Source: Acanthococcus lagerstroemiae
Lineage: Eukaryota > Arthropoda > Insecta > Hemiptera > Eriococcidae
NCBI GenBank assembly: GCA_031841125.1
Contig: CM063106.1
Location: 42,280,001 to 42,344,000, forward strand
Length of the DNA: 64,000 nucleotides
Direction of reading: 5' to 3'
The first letter of the stretch is position 1. Each line of letters starts with the position of its first letter. Under the pieces are notes generated by a model. It was not told the DNA's origin, made no database searches, and saw nothing but the letters and a program-made list of their open reading frames with translations. The translations under genes and the position numbers were made by a program. Positions 1 to 10,000 of this stretch are shown in pieces.

Positions 1-124
1 ATCGGCTACTAGTAGCCGAGCCTATTGCAACCACTTTTTAAGATCGGCTACTAGTAGCCGAGCCTATTGCAACCACTTTCTAAGGTCGGGTACTAGTAGC
101 CGAGCCTACTGTAATCGAAATTTC
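1..124. repeat. 42-bp tandem repeat with palindromic core
   Basis: Two near-identical 42-bp units (1-42, 43-84) and a diverged third (85-124). Each carries the palindrome CGGCTACTAGTAGCCG followed by AGCCTATTGCAACCACTT. The same string occurs in reverse complement near 31297-31330 and 46530-46562, where it forms one end of family A, so this array looks like multiplied family A termini. The array may continue left of the window. Confidence 0.8.
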
Positions 125-170
125 ATTTCTTTTGCCGAGTGAGTTGAGTCAGGGTGAGTTCAGTAAATAG

Positions 171-284
171 CAGGGATGGCAAACAAACGAAACGAAATAA
201 CGAAATAACGATTGATTTTTGTCAAAAATATTAAACGAAATATCGAAACGAAAAAAAAAAAAACGGTTTCGTTTGCCATTCCTG
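171..284. mobile_element. Short TIR MITE, hAT-like
   Basis: The ends CAGGGATGGCAAAC and, in reverse complement, CAGGAATGGCAAAC form a terminal inverted repeat around a 114-bp body rich in CGAAA motifs. CA...TG ends fit a hAT-type non-autonomous element, but I could not define a clean 8-bp target duplication. It sits directly upstream of the dispersed repeat at 287-655. Confidence 0.6.
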
Positions 285-286
285 CT

Positions 287-655
287 CAGAATCAAAGTGG
301 CTGACATCTAGCGGATGTTTTCTGAACCCTCATTGAGTAATCAATGGAGAAAAAATAAACAGGTTGCGCGCGGGTCTTGCCGACAACTGATAACGTACCC
401 CTCATTTTTTACTTCACAGCACTTCTATTAATTTTGCTACCTGACGTATTAAATTTTTAATCGCAAGTTCGAATATGTAGCTCCCTACAGTTCAAATTTG
501 AAAAATGTCCGTCATTTCTTAATTTTATAATGATTTTTTGAAAAACCCGTAAATCCCATTTACGGCAATGTTATTTCCGTCTGTGATCAGGTGATCACTC
601 AACCTTTCATTAGGAAGTGCACATTAGCGCTCCTACATTCTGTTCTACATCCCAA
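287..655. repeat. Dispersed repeat, copy 1 (partner 56312-56690)
   Basis: About 370 bp that align by eye almost throughout with 56312-56690 in the same orientation, from AATCAAAGTGGCTGA to CGCTCCTACATTC. No open frame or known domain is seen in either copy. After position 655 the two copies diverge. In copy 1 the following sequence contains a weak inverted repeat of GCGCTCCTACATTCTG. Family unknown. Confidence 0.75.
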
Positions 656-1001
656 TTGGGAATTTAACACTCCACTTGGAGCGCTAGTAGAATGTTTTGA
701 AAACCTCATTATGGGATCATGGTTATCAGGTCGTATTAATTCCATAATGAGAGTGAAAGTTTTCTAGCCTTCTGATCCATTATTTTGTGGTTTTTTGTAC
801 ATAATTTGAACATCATTTATTTGAAACATGTTTTGCAACAAATTCAGCGTATTTATGCCTGACATAGTTAATTATTTTAACAATGTAAAGAGACCATTCA
901 TAGAAGCGAAGAAGGTGCTTAATGCCAAACACCTGTAGAATTTAAAGAAGGAACCAGGACAGTAATTACATGAAGAATTTGTAGTATTATCTTCTGCATT
1001 A
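656..1001. other. Unassigned interval
   Basis: AT-rich sequence with no supported gene. An imperfect inverted pair, CTCATTATGG near 708 and CCATAATGAG near 750, is the only structure I see. Confidence 0.4.
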
Positions 1002-1179
1002 AGTTCAAGCAGGGCCGTACCGACGGGAGGGGAGTGTTCACCCCCCCCCCTCATTGGCCAAATTTTCTTCATGCAATTGGATAAATTTGGGTTGTTTGTA
1101 ACCTCCCGCTACCAAGAAAAAATTCATCTAAATCGCAAAACCCCCTTACTTAAATCCTGGGTACGGCCCTGAGTTCAAG
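1002..1179. mobile_element. hAT MITE with perfect 8-bp TSD
   Basis: A 162-bp element (1010-1171) with perfect 12-bp terminal inverted repeats CAGGGCCGTACC. It is flanked on both sides by the exact 8-bp duplication AGTTCAAG (1002-1009, 1172-1179). An 8-bp TSD and CAGGG ends are diagnostic of hAT superfamily elements. There is no transposase; the interior includes a run of C. The perfect TSD suggests a fairly recent insertion. Confidence 0.9.
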
Positions 1180-1449
1180 ATTTATTCCTCATTCATTGAT
1201 TTTTTTTTTTTTTTTTTTATTATCGAGCCACGGAGCTACACTCTCGGGCTATGGGCTCGGGAAAGGTTATTTATCTGCTACAGTTAAAAGAGTTACAGAA
1301 AGGAAAGTGACTGGCAAATGCACTCAGTCGTCGGCTATAAGTGGCAGCCTCACGACTTAAGTGTCATCACAAATAGAACTTTCGAAAATGAAGAGATCTA
1401 AATAACCGGGCACTGCTCCTGCAACGAAGGGGTAGGGATGAAGTGTAAA
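1180..1449. other. Poly-T tract and unassigned sequence
   Basis: A run of about 19 T at 1200-1218 is followed by unremarkable sequence. I see no gene. The poly-T could be the tail of a minus-strand retroelement, but no matching body is visible. Confidence 0.35.
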
Positions 1450-2245
1450 CATATTTGCCCGCTACTTATGTATTTAGAAAGGTAATTATTTTGTAAGCCA
1501 ACTTCTATTTTTTCAGTCGAGAGCCGACCCTCTTCCAGCAGCTAGCTGCCAGTGCCGTAGCCAGACTGGGTATGAAGGGGGGGGGGGTGTTTCACTTTCA
1601 CAACATTACAGGTGTAATACTTACTATTACCAGAATAAATTTTAATTTTTTTACATTGTCGGCCGATGCCAGGGGGTCCAGACCCCCACCCCCCGTGGCT
1701 ACGCCCCTGCTAGCTGCTTCTTTTTCTTGTAAACATCTTCCTAAGATCTCCTCCATGATATACGTATTATGTTTTATTCTGATTTGATTAAAATTTTGAC
1801 ATTCTATGAAAGTGTGATGTGGACTACCTTCACATTTATTACATTTCCTGCAACAACTGTTGTCTGTGATTTTATATAAAATTGCCATGTCCGTTGGGGA
1901 ACTGCGTTAGGAAATAATTTGGTTTTAAATTTTTATTTTTTAGTCTCTTTTCTATGTGAGGTATCAGTTCTGCCGGTCGTTTTCGTGTCTTGTCTGTGTT
2001 GTATTGTTCTTGCCATATATTATTTGTTTCCTGTTTTACTTCCTTTATTTTTTCAGACAAGAAGTGTATAGCCTTATCTTCTTTGGTATACCCGACGTCA
2101 CGTACCTATTTACAATTTTATAACCTTCAATGTTTCGATGTAGTATTTTATTGCGATTCATCGAGCAAGCCCTTTGAAACAGTATACAATAGGATATATG
2201 AGGGAAAAAAGGTCTCTTTTGTCTGCTTTTACGGAGGATTACCAA
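1450..2245 (-). pseudogene. R1-type LINE ORF2 C-terminal relic (interrupted)
   Basis: On the minus strand the segment reads like the end of an R1-clade non-LTR retrotransposon ORF2. In order it shows IEGYKIVNRYVTSGIP (about 2140), a WQEQYN helix (about 2010), FLTQFPNGHGNF (the usual FLTGHG motif, about 1880), then a zinc-finger-like CCRKCNKC followed by HHTFIEC (about 1855-1800). After a frameshift near 1880 the frame continues to EKEAA, where the MITE at 1550-1709 is inserted. Removing the MITE and one TSD copy restores a continuous tail, ASCWKRVGSRLKK. No reverse transcriptase core is seen upstream, so the copy is 5'-truncated. The motif order is established for R1-type elements; clade assignment is by eye. 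Confidence 0.7.
1542..1717. mobile_element. hAT MITE with perfect 8-bp TSD, nested in LINE
   Basis: A 160-bp element (1550-1709). Its left end CAGTGCCGTAGCCA pairs with the right end, which in reverse complement reads CAGGGGCGTAGCCA. The 8-bp TSD CTAGCTGC is exact (1542-1549, 1710-1717). It is inserted in the R1-type LINE tail at 1450-2245 and therefore postdates it. The interior has poly-G and poly-C runs. Related CAGTGGCGTAGCC-type ends recur at 25970-26111 and 36777-36935. Confidence 0.9.
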
Positions 2246-2870
2246 TGTCTATCCGAACATTAGACCTGTCGAAAAAAATAGTTTTTTCTAGAGAATAATT
2301 TACATAATAATCCAAATTAAGGCTGCTTTTACGGATTTTGAGAAGCAAATTCGCAGTTTGGCACTCACCAGAGTCGCTAGTGTTGTTCACAATATACACC
2401 AATACTAATATACGAACAAAGCTGAAATGAAATACGTGCTAACAAATGTGGGGGAAAACTCTAAATTCGTTTTATGAAGGTTTCGGGGGAAATTCAATTT
2501 CACAGATTAGTGTATTTATTGTTCACTGTAAGGAAAATCGATGTACTTAATTAGAATTTTCAATTTAGCTTTCATTATTTAGAAGTCCCGATGCAATCCG
2601 AGTTCCTTATACCTATGTGAAACGAGCTCCAGATACCTCATCTCAGTTAGTAAAAAGTCCGCCAGATGTCAGCTACTCTGCTTGGACAGGCGAACACCCG
2701 ACTGCATTTATATTTTTCTCTCAGAGAACGGTATTTCCTATTTTATCATTTCATTTTTGTGATCTGTTGAATTTCTAAATTTTACGATTATGAACTCGCG
2801 GAGAACGATTGAATATTTGAGAATTAGAAAGTATTTAGCATTCCTTTAAAGTATATGAGGATCAAGCAGT
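2246..2870. other. Unassigned interval
   Basis: AT-rich, with no gene, repeat boundary or RNA that I can support. Confidence 0.4.
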
Positions 2871-2872
2871 GG

Positions 2873-3119
2873 CGGATCTAGAAATATTTCAAGGGGGGTG
2901 TATTGAAAATAAAACCTTTTCCACCTCTACTCCCTAAAAAACCGAGATGGATTTCTCAGTTGATTTTTGATACATTCTGAAGTCCACACAGTGGACTACA
3001 GCACTGTAAGTGTACACGTTCACTACATTTTTACTTGTATAATGTGCTTTCGCAATGTTTTTCTTAACTTCTTCGGCCCGAAGGTAGGTGTACGAACCCC
3101 CTCCTCCCAATAGATCCGC
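2873..3119. mobile_element. Probable hAT MITE, diverged right end
   Basis: The left end CAGTGGCGGATCTAG is matched in reverse complement by GGCGGATCTATTGG near 3105-3119. A G-run near the left end and a C-run near the right end mirror the other hAT MITEs here. The terminal CACTG of the right end and the TSD are not recognisable, so the right boundary is approximate. Confidence 0.5.
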
Positions 3120-3282
3120 CCTTTTTCATTTTGATTTTGTTTCCTTAACCTTGCTATTGAATCGAATTTGTTATCAAATTGTAAATGAAAAGGGTTCTAG
3201 ATGCTTTTCAGATGGGTTACTGAAGGGTCTTTATCTTTGTTATCCCTGTGGTGATTGATATGATACTCGAAAGGGTAGTCCC

Positions 3283-3350
3283 CGAGGCTAGGGCTGCGGT
3301 ATCTGAGGAGCCAGTTTGGCGTACGTGCACCGCCATACGCTCCACCAAAC
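3283..3350 (+). repeat. Short dispersed repeat (three copies in window)
   Basis: The block from CCCCGAGGCTAGGG to CGCCATACGCTCC has a diverged direct copy at 25877-25945 and a reverse-complement copy at 7338-7405. The conserved core is GGTGCGGTATCTG...GCCAT. No coding content. It may be part of a larger, poorly preserved element. Confidence 0.5.
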
Positions 3351-3677
3351 ATTATTTTTGTTAAATTTATCTCGAATGTTCAAATTATCAAATAATGGAA
3401 TCTTTTAGCTTTCCAGCTTTCAATTTCTTCTTTTATTGGCCGACGATTGAAAATCAGCTCAGTTTTCAAATGTTCCCTTTTCGAACTCGAACGTTTTAAT
3501 TTCACCTTTTAGGTTTTTAGGAAGCAAAAGCATTTGCTCGAACAACCCGAGATCACAAGATATGATCTGAGTTTCTATTTTTCATCCTCATACAGATATT
3601 ATACTTATAATACACTTGGTAAGATTACTTTTTTAGAATAGATAGGTACTCATTTTCCGTTTCTACTGTTGTTTCAG

Positions 3678-3911
3678 GTAATGCTCCGAGTAGTAATGGT
3701 GCTGTCATTTGTATCAGCAAGTATGGCGATATTGTGTGAAGATGCTAGATTGAAATGCGCGTTCAGAACTGGATGCGGAAACGCCCTAAGAAGTTACGCT
3801 ATGGAATGCTCCACAATTTTGCACGAAAACCCACCTGACCAATGTCCAGAAGTGTGCCAAAATGCGCTCATCGCGTTGACATCCACCGACGAGGGACAAG
3901 ATCTCATGACG
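3678..3911 (+). CDS. GAS1/GFR-alpha-like receptor, first coding exon
   Basis: Exon with acceptor TGTTGTTTCAG ending at 3677 and donor ACG|GTGAGT at 3911/3912. The first ATG, at 3681, opens a signal peptide (basic MLRVV, then hydrophobic up to SASMA) followed by the first half of a GDNF/GAS1 domain. Six cysteines lie in the family spacing: CEDARLKC, TGCG, AMEC, QCPEVC. Such domains in GAS1 and GFR-alpha proteins are extracellular and bind GDNF-family ligands or Hedgehog. The exon ends in phase 0 (78 codons counting the untranslated GTA) and joins 10682, which begins with Cys and supplies the rest of domain 1. The acceptor just before the ATG implies an upstream 5'UTR exon that I could not locate. 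I assign the family, not the ligand; an insect GAS1-like orthologue is the likeliest identity. Confidence 0.8.
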
Positions 3912-4017
3912 GTGAGTTGCATCTTACAAAATTATTCTCAAGTATATCTCTCGTTTCCCTCGTGCATTTTAATCGTTACATTTAGTTGGTTAGGTGTTTC
4001 CTTATTTTAGGGCTTAC

Positions 4018-4300
4018 ACATAGTTGGCCGAGTGGATAGCGCGTTGGTCTCAAAATCCGGAGGTCCCGGGTTCGAGCCTACGAAGCAACTCGCCAGAATG
4101 TTCGACCTAGGCCGGAGGGAAGAGGGCTAAGAGACCCCTAACAGCATCCCCGACGTCTTTGAAGTAATGCTCAAAACGGCGGATTCTAGCACTCGGGTAA
4201 AGAGCAAATTAGAAAAAGATAGGGTCGAGGAGGAAGGGTCCAAGCAATAGAAGAGCGGGACAATGATTGTAAAATACAATTTACAGGCCCATTTTTGCAA
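4018..4300 (+). mobile_element. tRNA-derived SINE
   Basis: A polymerase III promoter is visible: box A TGGCCGAGTGG (4025-4035) and box B GGTTCGAGCCT (4069-4079), spaced as in a tRNA. The part between, GCGCGTTGGTCTCAAAATCC, resembles the anticodon arm of elongator tRNA-Met (usual CTCATAAT, here CTCAAAAT), so the head is probably Met-tRNA-derived. There is no acceptor-stem complement, so this is not a functional tRNA. The tRNA-unrelated body runs to about 4300; the 3' end and any TSD are not resolved. Confidence 0.65.
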
Positions 4301-5097
4301 GCCCCTTCACAATCGCTGGCCAATACCCTCTCCTGCTCCTCCGTTGAAAATAGAACATTTTTCATGATTGTCATTGTCCCCTTTTTTTACCACGCCAGTT
4401 TCTACACTCCTCCTCCTAAAGTTTAAAAAAATGAGATTTACCTTCTTTTTTTTAAAGACAGTTCCTATAGTTTTCGATTTCTTCTGAAAAGTAATAACAG
4501 TCGGTGAAATTTTATTCATTCAGCTTAAAAGCTGGGTGTTTTTGAGAAAATAATTTTTCTGTTTTCCGTAATGAGAGTATGGATATGGAGGAATAAATTT
4601 TCTTGCAATTCCATGTTTGTGTTCTTTGCGAGTGATTGGGAGTCGAATGTCGAAAGTATGTTCCCATAAAATGTGGAACCCGGTAACTTTATCAAATTTA
4701 GCTCAAATTTCCAACATACTACCTGTCCATCAAGTGGGATAGTAATCAGCTAATAGGTACTTCGACTTCAAAAGCTGAAAACTGGACAATAGCGTAAATA
4801 GAAAATTTTTGAAAGGATCAGGGGATAGATTATAATTTTATTACATACTAAAAAAAGTGAACTTTTTCTTTCAATGATTTGATTAGTAATTTTCAACTTT
4901 CTTCCCAGCTCAGAGAAGTGAGGGAGGTTTTTTTTTATACTTCTTTAAAATTTTTTAGACGTATTTTACTCGATAAGAGTTTTCCAGGGGAAACTTTATT
5001 TGTTTTGTTTAAGATTATTATACCTGTCTTTTAGTAGACCCTTTAAGACTCGGTAAGATAAGCAAAACATGAGTATTCTGTAATTTTTTTGCAATCA
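4301..5097. other. Intronic, unassigned
   Basis: AT-rich intron sequence with several poly-T runs; nothing recognisable. Confidence 0.4.
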
Positions 5098-5258
5098 CGG
5101 ACTGGCTGGGGGAAATGGGGGAATCCCCGGCCGGGCCCCTGGGTCTGCGGGCCCACCCAAAATATGGCTTGTTCCAGAAATGGAAAAATATTGGTTGGGG
5201 CCCGCAGGTCCCGACCAGTATTCTCCCTTTACAATTCCCTTGCCAGTCCGCGGGTGTT
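5098..5258. mobile_element. Small GC-rich MITE
   Basis: The left end CGGACTGGCTGGGGG and the reverse complement of the right end, CGGACTGGCAAGGG, share a 9-bp inverted terminus. A second inner inverted pair, GGGTCTGCGGGCCC against GGGGCCCGCAGGTCC, strengthens the fold. The body is far more GC-rich than its surroundings. TSD not resolved. Confidence 0.55.
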
Positions 5259-5299
5259 TTTTTGGCGTTGAGAGGGAAGGAGAAATATATCTTCATAGT

Positions 5300-7030
5300 T
5301 TTAAATTCATTTTCTTACGTATTTTATTCTTCAAAACTCTTCCAGAATTCTTCGAAGCCACCTCTATAACGTTTTCATTCATATTCAAGATTATTATCTC
5401 AGACTCTACAAAAGCTTTTTTAGACTCGTCCCGACTTTTATGGCTCATTAAGATAAACAGCAAAATGGGTATTTCCAACTTTTTTCCGGAGGAGAGGAAG
5501 GAAGAAGGGAATATATCGATGGTGTTATGCACAAAAATAGATTAAGTGACATTTTTGTCGAAAATGAGTTAAGGGCAGGAACAGTTTGCAGACATACAGA
5601 CTGTCATCCTGCATTGACGGTAGATCAAAATAATTCAAAATTTCCCTTCCAGGGGGAAGCTCAAAACTGTGATAAGTAGAGGAACCTCTTGTTATACACA
5701 CTTGTATCAAGTGCAAAATAATATTTTTATCGCTGTACTTGACACGTTTGGCTTAAAACATGAGCGTACTTATCATAATTTATGTTATTACTTACCACAT
5801 TACGCGCGTGGAGATTTAACTTACACCATTTTAAAAAACCAAGTTATTTAGAAATAAAATGCTTAATTTAATAATTCGAAGTACAGTATTAATTGAATCA
5901 AAATAAAGTGCGCTTCAAATTGCAGAAATGAGTGCCTAAATGTATTAAGTGCGGTATTGTTCTTCACAATGTGTTAAATGCGCACAGAATTGGAAAGATT
6001 ATCGGTAGGGTGAAATCAACGCAGTTTGGAATCATTTTCCCCCCGTACCCTATAGTTAGGGGTCGATAGATATAATTCCGACATTTTGAATATCATTAAA
6101 ATATCAATCTCTGCCGAGGGAGCAAATTAAAATTGGGGGAAGTTTCAAATCGCTCTCCTGAAAAATTTGCGTTTTGTCACTTAATCTATGCATAACCTCA
6201 TCGATATTTTCCACACTTCCTTGAAACTTTTTCAGACTGTTTTACTCTTCAAGACCCTTCCAGAATTGTTCAAGGCTGTCTCTAAATCTATTTCGGATTC
6301 AAGATTATTACTCTATCCTGTACACAGACCTTTTCCAGACTCTTCTAGATGTTTACAAAACTCCTTGGTACTTGCTGAGATGAGTTGTAAAATGTTTTTT
6401 TTCAACTTTATTGCCAACAGCGGGGTGGGGAATATTCTCATTCATTTTAAAATTCTTTCACGCGTACTTTATTTTTCAGGACTTGTTCAGAATTGTCCCA
6501 GACTGTTTCTACAGCTTTTCGGGACTTGTTTAAGATTATTATTTTACGCTTTACAGACTTTCCCGAGACTCATAGACCTAAGAAATAAGTTCAGAAGAAC
6601 CTTGAAGAGTCTCAGAAAATATTGAACCGTCCTCCATAAGCATTTAACTAGGCTGAAAGGGTTTCAAAAATCTCAGTGAAGCATTGAGGCATGAGTAGTC
6701 TAAACAGTTTCGTCATTTTTGTAAGAGTCCTAAAGAAATCTTGACAAATATAGAGCAGGATTGGAAGAATCTTCATGAATCTTGAGGAATCTTCAGTCTG
6801 TCCGGATGATTTTCAAAAGATCTCGGAATTAGTCCACATAATGTCGAGAATGGTCTCTAAAAATCTCAATCCAGCGAGTAGGCTTGAAATGAATCTCGAA
6901 GATCCTTCGAAATGATAAAAACATATTCAGAAGTCTTAAAAAGTTAAAAAAATATTTAAGGAGCCTAAATGAGTCTCAAAGAGTTCTAAACTCCTTTAAA
7001 TGGATGTTAAAAAAGCAGAAACGAATCAAA
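5300..7030. repeat. Degenerate TCTTCCAGACT-type satellite
   Basis: Imperfect iterations of TTTTCCAGACTCTTC-like units run on the + strand at 5320-5470 and 6180-6570. The complementary form (GAAGAGTCTCAGAAAAT and variants) runs at 6590-7030, so the whole has a mirrored organisation about 6580. Similar GAGTCTT units recur at 9830-10000. Open frames here are by-products of the repeat. Units are too diverged for an exact period by eye. Confidence 0.5.
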
Positions 7031-7329
7031 AAGAGCCTGAAATAGGTAACATTATTATCAGAAAAACTATCAGTGATTCTAAAAGAAATAAGTATGCCCT
7101 AATTAACGCCGTGCTAAGGGAGAATGACGAGTAATAACCTATGAGGTTTTGGTATGAGAGGGATGAAAGAGAAAAGATTTGCGTACGTATTTTTGACCTC
7201 ACTTAATGGGATACTTGGTTCAGTGTCGAGCTTTAAGCTGATAAAGTTAGTTGGCGGTATTTGGAACTCCTCCTGATGTGTTTCTAACAACGCCAGCTTG
7301 TGTTTTTTGTTTTATAAGGGATGGTGTGG

Positions 7330-7410
7330 TGGGACGTATGGCGATGCACGCGTGCAAAAGAGGCCCCTAAGACACTGCACCCTCAGCCCCGGAAACTAAT
7401 TTTCTGAGCA
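7330..7410 (-). repeat. Short dispersed repeat, inverted copy
   Basis: Reverse-complement relative of 3283-3350 and 25877-25945; see the GGCGATGCACGCGTGC and CACTGCACCCTCAGCCCCGG blocks. Confidence 0.45.
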
Positions 7411-7550
7411 TCGCATCAGTGGCCGGAGGGATTCTCAAGGGATATTTAGGAGTGTTTTGGGGGAATAAATTAGGAACAGGTAAAATAGGGGACATGGGAC
7501 AGTTTACCACCAAATAATGACAACATTTCATTTTCAATCAGCAGTTTTAT

Positions 7551-7602
7551 TGAAAAAAAAAAAATAATAATAAATAATAATAATAATAATTTCAGTAAGT
7601 GC
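7551..7602. repeat. (AAT)n microsatellite with A-run
   Basis: A short run of A merges into iterated AAT/AATAAT units. Confidence 0.8.
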
Positions 7603-7819
7603 GACGCGGTATACTGAATACTGGCAGCATTTGTAGATAACTTCCTTCACAAATTTCTTGCAGTGCATTTAATAAAATGCTCGTTCACTCCACAATCATC
7701 ACTTACTTTCCATTCTTAAATAAAAAACAATAGTTTGATGGCATGATTAAGTTCGAAAAAATCATTATTCTGAATATTCTGTGAGTGCAATGTGTAGAAA
7801 AGGGGGTATATTTACGATA

Positions 7820-9538
7820 TACAGAGTTAGTCGGTTTTCCTTCTGCCATAGGAAAACTAGTTTTTCGCGAAACCAGGTGCACGCTGTTTCGCCAAGCGAG
7901 CAGAGGTCTCTTCGAGAAGAATTTCATGAGAAATTTTTGGGGAAAACTCCGATGGCTTTTGAAGAATTTAATCAAGAATCTTCAGGAAAAATTTTCTTAA
8001 TCTCTGAAGAATTTCATCGGTAATCTTCGAGAAAAATCTCCTATTCAGGAAAAATTTGCGATACTTTTTGAAGAATTTAATCGGACATTATTGAGAAATC
8101 TCTCCAATAATTTCAGGCGAATTTTGTCAGAAATTTTAGGAAAAATCTCCAATGATTCCAAACAATTTTATCAAGAATCATCGAGAAGTATTTTTGATGA
8201 TTCTGGAAGGATATCCGTAGACAAAATGTTGATGCTTTTCAGAGATTTCCGTCAAACATGATCGGGGAAAATCTCTATTGATTTCTAAGGAATTAATCAG
8301 AAATCTTGGAGGAAAAATTGATGATTTCCGGAGAATTTCATCGTAAACATTCAGAAAAAAGTCCAGTGTTTTCCAAAGAAGTTCCTCGAAAATATTCGGG
8401 ATAATTTTCCGATGATTTTCAAAGAAATGCATCGGAAATTTTCGAAAAACAACTCCGATAATTTTCGAAGAACCTCATCGAAAATTTTTAGGAAAAATGC
8501 CCAATGTCTTCCAAGAATGTTCATCAGCATTCTTCGAGAAATTTTCCTGACAATTTTTTAAGAATTTCATAGGAAATATTCAGGAAAAAACTCCGATGGT
8601 TTTTCTGATGAATTTCATCGAAAATCTTCTGGAAAAATGTTCGATGATCTCTGAAGAATTTCATCGTAAATCTTCGGAAAAAATCTCGGATGATTTTTCA
8701 GCGAGTTCATTATAAATTTTCGGAAGAAATTTCCAATAATTCCGGAAATCTTTAGAAAAAAATCTCCATTGTTTTCCAAAAAATTTCATAAAAATTCTTC
8801 GAGAGAATTTCCTGATAATTTTTGAAGAATTTTATCGAAAGCGCTCGGGGAATAACTACAAGAGTTTTGAAGAATTGTACCGAAAATCTTCAGAAAAAAC
8901 CGATTATTTCCAAGGAATTTCATGAAAAATATTCGGGACGATTCCTTTATTTTCAAAGATTATTTCCGACGAACTTTATTGAAAATATAAAAGGTGAATT
9001 TCCGATAATTTTCAATGAATTTTATCGCACATCGCTGAAGAACATTATCCGATGATTTCAGGAGAAATTAGTGGGAAATTTTAGGAAAACTGCCATGGTT
9101 CCCAAGGATTTTATCGGAAATCAGTGAGAAGTAGGTATCTTCGATGATTCTTAAGGGTTTTCTTCAGCTTGGAGAACATTGGAAATTTTTAATAAAAACT
9201 CTCGATAAGATTTTTCGGAAATTATCGGAGTTGTTTTTCAAAAATTTCCGATGCATTCTTTAAAAATTATCGGAAAATTTTCCCAAAGATTTTCGAGGAA
9301 ATTCTTTGGAAAACACTTGACTTTTTTCTGAGAAGATTTCTGATGAAATTCTTCGGAGATTTAGAAAATTTTTCCTGAAGATTCTTGATGAAATTCTTCA
9401 AAAGCCTTCGGAGTTTTCCCCGAAAATTTCCTATGAAATCCTTGTCGAAGAGACTGCTCGCGTGGCGAAACAACGTCCCCCTTGGTTTCGCGAAAAACTC
9501 GTCTTTCTATGGCGGAAGGAAACTCGACTAACCCTGTA
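7820..9538. mobile_element. TA-flanked TIR element filled with degenerate satellite
   Basis: A 1715-bp element (7822-9536) with termini CAGAGTTAGTCG and, in reverse complement, CAGGGTTAGTCG. TA dinucleotides sit at both outer edges (7820-7821, 9537-9538). The inverted repeats extend about 200 bp inward and share the GTTTCGCGAAAAAC-like and GAAGAATTTCAT blocks. Nearly all of the interior (8000-9330) is a degenerate tandem array of GAAGAATTTCATCGGAAA and AAAATCTCCGATGATTTTC motifs. TA duplication and CAGGG-type ends suit a Tc1/mariner-mobilised non-autonomous element. No transposase is present; short open frames are repeat translations. Confidence 0.75.
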
Positions 9539-9645
9539 TGTATAATAGAAGACTTACGTGTGAGAGCTTTGTTTTTTAACAAAATTTCATTCGGCGCAAC
9601 AAATCGCTAAAACACCAGGGGAAAATTTCAAATCACTTTTTTTTT

Positions 9646-9658
9646 GGGGGGGGGGGGG
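9646..9658. repeat. Poly-G tract
   Basis: A T-run followed by about 13 G. Similar T/G tracts occur at 24140-24163, 34468-34488, 57590-57610 and 60739-60750. Confidence 0.8.
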
Positions 9659-9829
9659 TCGATTTGCGAGATTTTTACGACATTGAGCTACGCAAAATAA
9701 TACATTCAGCGTACCTGGAATAAGTTTCGGCCGGATATCTATGTTACCGACCAAGAAATAAGTAGGCGACGTTATTACGAACCTGGCGTCATTCGGGGCA
9801 GGTGCCTTGGAAAATTTCAAAGAATTTGA

Positions 9830-10000
9830 AGAATCTGAAAAGTCTCGAGACCTAGATACTGTTGACCGAGTCCTTAAGATCTAAAAAGAGTCTTAAACAT
9901 GTCTTGAAGAGTTTTTAAAAATCTAAAACCTTAAAGAAGTCTTGAGGAGTCAGAAACAAGCGCTGAAGAGGCTCAACGATGATAAATCAGTTATCGAATC
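9830..10000 (+). repeat. Degenerate GAGTCTT satellite fragment
   Basis: Iterated AAGAGTCTTAAAC-like units related to 6590-7030. Confidence 0.4.

Noticed and set aside
1..124. CRISPR-like repeat array
   Set aside because: Units are contiguous without spacers, in a eukaryotic context.
4018..4090. Possible functional tRNA gene
   Set aside because: Box A and B are present but the acceptor stem does not pair and a SINE body follows.
6188..6625. 145-codon + strand frame
   Set aside because: Leucine/phenylalanine/serine-rich translation of the degenerate TCTTCCAGACT repeat.
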